Shown here in pieces: positions 57,434 to 64,000 of a stretch of 64,000 nucleotides of DNA (positions are counted from its first letter, which is position 1; every line of letters begins with the position of its first letter). Under the pieces are notes generated by a model. It made no database searches. It saw nothing but the letters and a program-made list of their open reading frames with translations, and had not been told where the DNA came from. The position numbers were made by a program, and so were the translations under genes. The stretch comes from Albugo candida (taxonomy: Eukaryota > Oomycota > Peronosporomycetes > Albuginales): assembly GCA_040437565.1 (NCBI GenBank), contig JBDOQK010000038.1:248001-312000 (forward strand), in the 5' to 3' direction.

Positions 57434-59006
57434 ATGAGTGATACGGCACTCACGAGTCCTCTCGATTCTCAGGAGGGATCTGATTCCCGTACTTTGCACA
57501 ATGTTCGTGAGGTCAAGACACACGTACTCCAACAATTAACAGAGTTGGAATCAGAACGTGTGAAGCATTACGAACCTCTCGTTGCGCAGAATTCCACGTA
57601 TTGGGATCGCTTTCAGGCGGAAATGACGTTTGGATATGGAAAAATTGTACAGCTACAGCAATTCCTTCTCAAGCGTTTGGAAGCGGTAGGCTTTTTGAGA
57701 GATTTTCTGTTTAATTCATTGAGTCGTCGTTCCATGTGTGTCACACTCTTTATTAGGATCAAGTGTACGTCGAAGCGATCCGAACGTCCTCACAGCCCTC
57801 AGTATCCAAACCCGTACAGGAAGCCCTTTCTTCTCAAAGTCCTTTTTCCACTTTTCAAGACGCTTTTGAATCGTTGACACGCTCACAGGAACAATTCGCC
57901 GACAAGTTGGACCAGTTTATCGCAAGTATCCGTAAAGATGTCCTACATCGGTATATTACCGAATTTAGCGTTCAATACAAAAGTGCCATCGATCGTATCA
58001 CTCAAAAAGGATCCTCCTTACATGAGGATTTAAATCGTACTCATGTAATCGTTTGTGAGTCATTCCATTCACTACAATCAATTCTGAATTGTCCTTTGGA
58101 CGGCTGGCGCTTGGAATTGACGTATTTCATCTCTGTTCAAAAATGGCAATCGAGTCGATGCGAATATGTAAAAGGAATGGCAGAATGTTTCAACGAATTC
58201 AAAACATTGGAAATCAATCGAATTGCTGTTCTTCAAAAAGCTTTGGAAGCGTACTTAAGGAAGCAACGTCTGTTCTTCGAGCAAATGGCACATGCGATAT
58301 CAGAACCGATGACTGCCGCAGAGGTACGACCGGAATCCATACAGCGCTAAGAGCTCATTTCGGACAATAGCGCGTGCATCCGGAAAAAGATTTGCTGCAA
58401 ACAATTCGACGGATTCCCAAAAACGTATGTCATCGCAATTCAATTCATTGAATCGCAATTCATTGACTTGATACTTGTTTGTTTTATCGCTTCAGGAGAC
58501 CGCGGCGGCAGTCCAAATGGAATTGGATCCAGGTTCACTATCCATCCCGTCCCCTCTACAAAGCCCTCTGGTACGCCATTCCATCGTTATGTCTCTCATT
58601 TACGTCTTTCTTTTCGAATTAGCTTCAAAAAATTGGTCTTCTTCGGTTCCAATTAACCGGCTCACTTTATAATTCGTGGAAATCGGTTGTTGGTGTCATC
58701 ACTTTGGATCGCTATTTCCATTTGTTTGACATAAATGGAGTCATCGAATCGACTAATTGGCTACCATTTCTATCGCATGCAACGCAAAATATTTCCATTG
58801 CGCTTGCGAATTGTCGAATTGAAATCGGTCGAAATCCGACGGAAAATGTCGAACAAGGAGCCATCTTCCAAGTAATTGAGACAACTGACGCAACAAGTTA
58901 CTTCCATCTCTTCCGTGAAGCACAAAAACGATTCATTTTCCAATGTCGCACTCAAGAAGAAATGATCGCGTGGGTCGTCGCACTTGATGCCTTGGAAACA
59001 CAATAA
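57434..59006 (+). CDS. BAR-PH domain protein (membrane-curvature/phosphoinositide binding)
   Basis: A frame-consistent four-exon model: 57,434-57,685, 57,757-58,323, 58,496-58,570 and 58,623-59,006, introns of 71, 172 and 52 nt, 425 residues from the ATG at 57,434. The frame is open further upstream to about 57,359, and a separate ATG frame lies at 57,161-57,358, so a first exon may be missing. Residues about 20-270 are long amphipathic helices of BAR type (REVKTHVLQQLTELESERVK, EQFADKLDQFIASIRKDVLH, RKQRLFFEQMAHAISE). From about 300 a PH domain follows (LQKIGLLRFQ, GVITLDRYFHLFD, then FIFQCRTQEEMIAWVVALDA, with the conserved Trp of its last helix). The 172-nt intron is the weak point: it skips a stop, whereas the 14-kb relic is open there. 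Two decayed copies exist (14.1 and 45.9 kb). Confidence 0.8.
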
Positions 59007-59024
59007 TGTATCAATTTATCAAGT

Positions 59025-60499
59025 TTAATTCATTTTCACAGGATCAAAAATATCAATGATTCGGATCGCCGCATCAGCGCCACCAACTGCGAGCTGATCG
59101 CCAGCAGATGAGAAATCCAATGTGAAGACTCCGTGTGTCTGCCCGGTGATGGTTCCTAAAAGCTAACATGCAAAGAATTGGTAGATACTGATGAGAGTAT
59201 ATATGTAATAAAAGCGTACTTTGGTGTTATCACGATAAAATAATTTTGTTTCGTTCGATCCGCTTCCTCCTGCGGCTATTAATTGCTCCGTAGTGCCTTT
59301 GGAGAATTGCGCTGCATATACGAAACAAGCTTCGCCTTTGGAATTACTCTGATGCCAAGGAATTGAGCATAATTGCTTCCCGGACGCAAAATCCCACAAC
59401 TATCCATGATACGTAATACCCCGTGTACGTTTATATTATAAGTAATTTACCTCAAGAGNNNNNNNNNNNNNNNNNNNNNNNNNNNNNNNNNNNNNNNNNN
59501 NNNNNNNNNNNNNNNNNNNNNNNNNNNNNNNNNNNNNNNNNNNNNNNNNNNNNNNNNNCCCGTGTACGTTTATATTATAAGTAATTTACCTCAAGAGGAT
59601 TTTCAGGTCGCCAGGAACCCGTCAGAATCTCATTCTGATCGTTGACATCGACAGCGTCTCCAGCAAGATGCGGTCCATAAATTCCACGCACAGAGAGTCC
59701 GATTCGGACATCCCAAATTTGAATCGTATCATCCCAACCTCCAGAAATGATTACATGCTCCATTTTCGGATGATACTTTAGTGAGAAGACACGGTTCGAG
59801 TGTCCGGCGGTTCTCGTTCCCGTTCTTTGCAACGAAATGTGATGTCAGGAAAGAAGAATACGATAAGAGACAATGCGACGGCGTACCCGCCTTTCATTAC
59901 GGCGATCTCCTTCCTAGTTTTCTCGTCGTATACGTGCACCTGAAAGTTGGTGAGAGTCAAGTATACCTTTATGGAGGTCACGTACCGCGTAATCTCTACC
60001 AGCGACTGCGAATTGAGTTCCGTCAAGACGATAATCCAATGCGTATAATTGATTCTTCTCATTGGAAATTGTATGCAGACATTTTCCAGAGGTTATGTGC
60101 CAATGTTGAATCGAGCCGTCTGCGTCTTGATCGCGGTAATTAATATTACTGCGCCGCATAATAACCCTGAACAACTGATAAATAATGACGTACTGACTGC
60201 CAGCAAAACATTCTTTGTAGCGTTCATTAACGGCCGAAATCGAATTGCGGTAAACGGCATTCCGGACGGATTGGGATTTTGAAGTGTGTACGCTAATGCT
60301 CCATTTCGCGCGTGAAACACTCGGATAGCGCCATCGCCACAGCCAGCAGCCAGAAATTTATCATCGGGAGAAAATTTGGTGCAGAAAACTTGCGACGGGC
60401 AATCACTGCGATCAATTACAATTCATTATAGAATGATAATGAGCAGGATCGGAGGTACCTGATGGTGATATTTGGCGATAGACGCTTCGATTTCTCCAT
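59025..60499 (-). CDS. WD40 repeat protein, 332 residues, seven exons
   Basis: The minus-strand model is exact in phase: exons 60,459-60,499, 60,194-60,405, 59,986-60,125, 59,887-59,939, 59,590-59,824, 59,220-59,399 and 59,025-59,162, total 999 nt. Introns are 46-68 nt apart from intron 5, which holds the assembly gap and is probably 51 nt in truth. The first four use GTACCT, GTACGT, GTACGT and GTACGC donors, the fifth GTAAAT and the sixth GTACGC. Blades are clear: DKFLAAGCGDGAIRVF, NADGSIQHWHITSGKCL, GTQFAVAGRDYAVHVYD, HSNRVFSLKYHP with ISGGWDDTIQIWDV, LWDFASGKQL, and THGVFTLDFSSAG with AVGGADAAIRIIDI. It is likely a scaffold protein; partners unknown. It ends 18 bp from the converging BAR-PH gene. 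Confidence 0.9.
59420..59597. repeat. 39-bp exact repeat around a 100-N gap in WD40 intron 5
   Basis: 59,420-59,458 equals 59,559-59,597, with 100 Ns between (59,459-59,558). It is an assembly overlap. Removing it leaves an intron of 51 nt, in line with the others. Confidence 0.9.
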
Positions 60500-60652
60500 T
60501 TTGAGATGAAAGAAAGCAAGGAAATGGATGAAATGTGCTCAACAGTTGCGGCGCGTCGTTTCAAGATCGTCGAATTCATCTGATTGGCGGAATGTTGTAT
60601 TGAGAGAATGTGATTGGATGGTAAAGGGTAACTCACTCAGTGATTGGGGAAT
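60500..60652. promoter_or_regulatory. Bidirectional promoter region with CCAAT boxes
   Basis: 153 bp separate the start codons of the diverging WD40 and longin genes. ATTGG (CCAAT in reverse) occurs at 60,583-60,587, 60,613-60,617 and 60,643-60,647, so both genes may share NF-Y-type sites. This is an inference from motif and position only. Confidence 0.45.
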
Positions 60653-61125
60653 ATGTTACAAGGTGTTTTCATTCATACAGAGCGCCATGGAGCGCTGTTG
60701 GCCCATTACTTTGACTTTTCCGTACCTTTGCAAGCAAGGAATCAGTTGGATGTGTTTTTGGAGCTCTGGTGGAATTGTAGCAAACAGGAGAGCGATGGAA
60801 AGGATGAGGCTATCATGTGTAACCAGAGTTATGTTCTGATACGTTGTCTCGGCGAGTTACGGGTTACGCTTGTGGGTACCGGAGAGTACGATGAATTTGT
60901 GTGTACGTGCTATATGTATGGTTGTGAAACGCAAGATGTATACTGTTATGTGTAGTGTACGACGTCATGAATTTGCTATGTGCGCTTTTAATGACGCATT
61001 TGAAGAAACTTACTGAGAGCGCATTCGTCGAGAATTACGCAGCAGTGGTCGTGTTATTGGATGAAATTGTTCAATGCAATCATTGGGAGTCCACGGAACT
61101 CGGACCGCCTTCCACGCGCACTTGA
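60653..61125 (+). CDS. Longin/SNARE-like small adaptor subunit (AP sigma or TSET TCUP-like), 139 residues
   Basis: Exon 1 (60,653-60,902) runs from ATG with MLQGVFIHTERHGALLAHYF, DFSVPLQARNQLDVFLEL and SYVLIRCLGELRVTLVGTGE. A 53-nt intron (60,903-60,955, GTACGT to GTGTAG) joins YDEFVLYDVMNLLCALLMTH, then SAFVENYAAVVVLLDEIVQC and a stop at 61,125. The join restores phase exactly. The pattern of an initial VFIHTERHG strand, a central V-L-VGTGEYDEF and a late ENYAAVVVLLDEIV helix is that of longin-fold adaptor small subunits. I cannot decide between an AP-complex sigma subunit and TCUP of TSET. It would act in vesicle coat assembly. Without the intron the frame appears to stop at 60,955, which hides the gene. 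Confidence 0.75.
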
Positions 61126-61534
61126 TGGAATAAATTGGAATATACTTCTTTGATTGGTTAAAAACGCTTTATTTTTATCAATCAATCATCGTGTGCAGTG
61201 ACTTGTAACCTCAACCACTACCCATACGACTCCTTTTGTATCGTTTGATGCTGATGAGCCAATCCGATTGCATTTCACCTTGACGCACAAAAGAAACTGA
61301 CTGCTTTCATCACAAAAAGCAACAAGAAAGACGGTTCACAGTCTACAATTTCATTTCACTTCGTTCGACTTCGATCGTACTCAGGTTATCCACAATAAAT
61401 AGGGGTTATGACTTTGGAATCCATGCGTACCCCAGTCTATAAATTACCTTGGGAATCCCAACAAAAATCACTTTCGTGGAAGCGATCGGTTGTAAACGTC
61501 TTGCTCCACACCAAATTACACGGAATCAGATTTC
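61126..61534. promoter_or_regulatory. Intergenic region with CCAAT boxes
   Basis: 409 bp between two + strand genes. ATTGG at 61,153-61,157 and CCAAT at 61,259-61,263 are the only motifs I can name. An AT-rich CACAATAAATAGGG stretch lies about 140 bp before the next start. I see no gene. Confidence 0.4.
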
Positions 61535-62821
61535 ATGAGTACTTCTTCATCTGCTTCGTGCGATCCATTACTGCTAAATGATATGATGGATTGGTCGTAT
61601 CAGAGCTCGCCGTTTGCGATGGATAGCCTTTTGGGTACTTCATCGGAGAAAGCCATGCAAGCAACATCGGTTTCGTCCTCAAATAGCTTTACATGTCCTA
61701 CTCTCGAGGATGATTTCGGGATGTATTTGAATCCTGCACGATCAACCCGATTTCATGTAGCACCACAACATAAACATAAACGGGTCAGATCTAGTTCGGA
61801 TTTGAATCAAACGCTCGGCCTTCCGTACACAGCAACGATATCGGAATGGATGGATGATGTTGCACGATTGGATAACGAAGTTACACCAATGTATCCGGCC
61901 GCTTCCAATGTAAATGGACCTTCACGCAACTGCGTGATCAACACGACCGTTCCAAGTGACACTGAAATGAAGTTCCATTCCGAAAGTTTGGAGCCAGACT
62001 CGCTTGATACCGAGAAAATTGGACAGGATGGAATACTTAGTAGATTACAGTCTTTCATCAACGATATATCTTGGTCCGATCTTCCGACTTCACCGATAAG
62101 TAAAGTGGAGCTGAATGTGAATGTGAATGACACGACCAAACCGTCGGAATCGTTGTGTTTCAATGATTGGTATCAACCAATAGGATCCAATGAAGAGCCA
62201 TCACGAATGAAGCGGAAACGGCCGCCTATGCACACACGACGACACTCCAACCCAGCAATTATGAATCAATTACAAGCGCTCCATCGATCAGTCAGTGTAA
62301 AGTATACCCCTCCAGCTCCAAGTATACCCTTCCCTGTCTCGAACACAAATGCCGCTTGTGTTCGCGAAAATGCAGTTTTAAAAGCTTCCATACATTCGGG
62401 TCACATGCGTCAATCTTCTTTACCCGAAAGCGACTTTCAAACGCATCTTCAGCAGTGCCGACCAAAAGCTGGAGTTCCTCATCGAGTCCGAAAAAGCAAA
62501 GTGCGGTCCACAGGTCTCTCGATGGATTTGTCTCACATGAAATTGGATTTCCTTCCAACATCTGATGCCATGTATCCTGTTTCTTCTTTCTTGGAGGAAG
62601 ACGCAACCAGTATACACGGTAACCGTAAGCTATACAAGTGTGGACGGTGTGGACAACCTAAAGTCGGGCATGTGTGCACGATGCCCGATCACCGAAACAA
62701 TTGGACGCAAATCGATTTGGATGTTACAAAAGGTTGTAACAAAGTGACACGCACAAGCTGCGCATCATTAACGGTTAAAACACTCTGGATTCCACAACAC
62801 CCGGATCATGGTCTATTTTGA
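61535..62821 (+). CDS. Nuclear-type protein with a C-terminal CCHC-like zinc motif, 428 residues
   Basis: A single uninterrupted frame from ATG at 61,535. Most of the chain is Ser/Pro/Asn-rich and probably disordered. A basic cluster at about residues 225-237 (MKRKRPPMHTRRH) can serve as a nuclear localisation signal. Near the end KCGRCGQPKVGHVC (368-381) gives C-x2-C-x6-H-x-C, a compact zinc-knuckle-like motif, followed by an acidic stretch (WTQIDLDVTKG). This suggests a transcription or RNA-associated role, but I do not recognise a named family. The gene belongs to the gene-dense right block and shows no sign of decay. Confidence 0.8.
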   Translation: MSTSSSASCDPLLLNDMMDWSYQSSPFAMDSLLGTSSEKAMQATSVSSSNSFTCPTLEDDFGMYLNPARSTRFHVAPQHKHKRVRSSSDLNQTLGLPYTATISEWMDDVARLDNEVTPMYPAASNVNGPSRNCVINTTVPSDTEMKFHSESLEPDSLDTEKIGQDGILSRLQSFINDISWSDLPTSPISKVELNVNVNDTTKPSESLCFNDWYQPIGSNEEPSRMKRKRPPMHTRRHSNPAIMNQLQALHRSVSVKYTPPAPSIPFPVSNTNAACVRENAVLKASIHSGHMRQSSLPESDFQTHLQQCRPKAGVPHRVRKSKVRSTGLSMDLSHMKLDFLPTSDAMYPVSSFLEEDATSIHGNRKLYKCGRCGQPKVGHVCTMPDHRNNWTQIDLDVTKGCNKVTRTSCASLTVKTLWIPQHPDHGLF

Positions 62822-62989
62822 ATACGAACTTTTGACGTTTTGGCTAAGCGAGCTTTTGAACTTTAGAGGTACTGAGGCTTTTGATTGGCTCATAAGCAAT
62901 ACCAATTCATGCAATCAAACAATGTCGTTCGTTTTTTGCCTTTTCTCACAGGCGACTGTCCATAAAAAAACTTGAATTGACCTTCTCCC

Positions 62990-64000
62990 ATGCATCCGTG
63001 CTCTTTGCTACTCGCTCTATGTTTGTTGCTGCACACGCGTTTTGTATTCACACGACGAGAATCTGATTCCGACGATGGATTGAAGAGGAGTTCGCAAGCG
63101 GATCTACCGCGGCTTTCTATTCGTTCGATTGATTCCCCACACATCCGACAAGGTTCAAAGTCGCCATTTACGCGCTCATGGTCTGTTGACGCCCCCGCGA
63201 GTTCTCATCTGAAGCTCGAACAATTGGTTTTGAGTCTTCCTGGTCGTGTGTATGTGAATCAGACAAAATCTTTAGAATCGGCTAAATTACAAAAGCAGTC
63301 GCTCGCACATATTATCATCCAATCCGATTCAGATATTTTATCTCAGATCGATCTTGAAACCCTACATCACCATCACAGTGGACTTCGTCTTGAATGTGAC
63401 CTGCTTTATAATCAGAATATCACAACGACCATTCTACTGCATGATCCGTCTCAATTGGTCAAACTAGCTCTGCTTGCACCAAACGAGTTTGCTGTTATTG
63501 GTCAAAACGTGTTACGAAATAATGACTCTATCGCGCTCGTGACGAATGGTGGTGGCAATCTGATTCTCGATATTCCAACCACACAACTATCCGCTCAGTC
63601 TGTCACACTCACCAGCATCGGTCGTGGTAACCTGAATGTGCGCGCAGCTTCCATTCAGACCAAACGGATAACACTTCTCACCACCGGAAATGGAAATATT
63701 ACATTTCTAACCCATTCCTTCGTGTGCGAGCAATTATATGCCAGTAGCGCCGCCAATGGCTCCACGCAGGTAAAAACTGGTAAATTATCGATATCAAACA
63801 TTGAGATTCAAAGTTCCGGCGCTGGAAATATCAATTTGTGGGCAAAATGGTCGCAAAAGTGTCAATATGAAAGCCTTAGTATCACTTCTTCAAGCACAAT
63901 CGATACAGCCAGCGTCTCGTGTCAGGAAGGGAATGTGATTGTGAGCGGCGACGGTGTCGCTATGATCAATGTAGTGGACAACTTACGCGCAAGGATACTT
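62990..64000 (+). CDS. Secreted beta-repeat protein (head-GIN/DUF2807-like), partial at the window edge
   Basis: An ATG at 62,990, preceded by an in-frame stop at 62,978, opens at least 337 codons running off the window. Residues 1-18 form a signal peptide (CSLLLALCLLLHTRFVF). After a Ser/Arg-rich linker the chain becomes a series of short beta-strand-like repeats alternating hydrophobic residues with Gly-Asn turns: TNGGGNLILDI, SIGRGNLNVRA, LLTTGNGNITF, SSGAGNINLWA, then VSGDGVAMINV. This pattern resembles the head-GIN (DUF2807) adhesin-like fold known mainly from bacteria. N-glycosylation-type sites (NQT, NIT, NGS) fit secretion. The carboxy end is outside the window. Confidence 0.8.
   Translation, partial: MHPCSLLLALCLLLHTRFVFTRRESDSDDGLKRSSQADLPRLSIRSIDSPHIRQGSKSPFTRSWSVDAPASSHLKLEQLVLSLPGRVYVNQTKSLESAKLQKQSLAHIIIQSDSDILSQIDLETLHHHHSGLRLECDLLYNQNITTTILLHDPSQLVKLALLAPNEFAVIGQNVLRNNDSIALVTNGGGNLILDIPTTQLSAQSVTLTSIGRGNLNVRAASIQTKRITLLTTGNGNITFLTHSFVCEQLYASSAANGSTQVKTGKLSISNIEIQSSGAGNINLWAKWSQKCQYESLSITSSSTIDTASVSCQEGNVIVSGDGVAMINVVDNLRARIL

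Noticed and set aside
60528-60836. A 103-codon + strand frame overlapping the longin gene
   Set aside because: It is another frame over the divergent promoter and exon 1 of the longin gene, with no domain of its own.

Overview
The window looks like a piece of a small-genome filamentous eukaryote, most likely an oomycete and possibly a white rust (Albugo-like). This is inferred from AT-leaning DNA, very short introns (46-71 nt in nine of ten modelled cases), a Ty1/copia element with a half-tRNA primer site, and a family of secreted cysteine proteins ending in a C-x5-G motif. No ribosomal or mitochondrial marker is present to prove it.

Layout. Positions 1-57,000 are accessory, gene-poor DNA: broken transposons, decayed gene copies, segmental duplications and a scatter of secreted-protein genes. 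In order it holds a DDE transposon (6.2-8.7 kb), a long secreted protein with one frameshift (8.7-10.3 kb), a decayed effector-like gene (13 kb), a decayed copy of a BAR-PH plus WD40 gene pair (14.1-17.0 kb) fused to a relic of an unknown gene (17.0-18.2 kb), a near-complete copia element with both LTRs (21.1-26.1 kb), a tRNA-derived SINE with a perfect 13-bp target duplication (28.1-28.4 kb), a secreted protein (29.7-30.3 kb), a membrane protein (31.5-32.2 kb), a Kelch pseudogene followed by a chromodomain fragment (32.4-35.3 kb), a FAR1-type MULE fragment (39.8-40.3 kb), a second DDE transposase relic (40.9-42.8 kb), a third BAR relic (45.8-46.7 kb), a copia relic (47.2-48.3 kb), a MULE transposase relic with tandem subterminal repeats (51.2-52.8 kb), and three more members of the effector-like family (50.8, 54.3 and 56.2 kb).

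From 57.4 kb to the right edge the window is gene-dense with closely packed genes: a BAR-PH protein and a WD40 protein converge with an 18-bp gap, the WD40 gene diverges from a small longin-fold (adaptor-sigma/TCUP-like) gene across 153 bp, and two further + strand genes follow (a nuclear zinc-knuckle-like protein, and a secreted protein with Gly-Asn rich beta repeats that runs off the window). I could build intron-resolved models with intact frames for the WD40 and longin genes, and a frame-consistent model for the BAR-PH gene.

The best candidate for an undescribed system is the four-copy family of small secreted proteins sharing a four-cysteine C-x5/6-C-x5-C-x4-10-C-x5-G core. One copy is intact (56,164-56,790) and three are broken; in three copies the homology runs on into a downstream segment, which in the 56-kb copy contains a second ORF with a signal-peptide-like start.

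Caution on assembly: all ten N runs are exactly 100 bases. Five of them have long exact direct repeats on both sides (34 to 1,794 bp) and a sixth a 13-bp repeat, so the apparent 1.8-kb tandem duplication at 33.7-37.4 kb is almost certainly an unmerged contig overlap and not biology.
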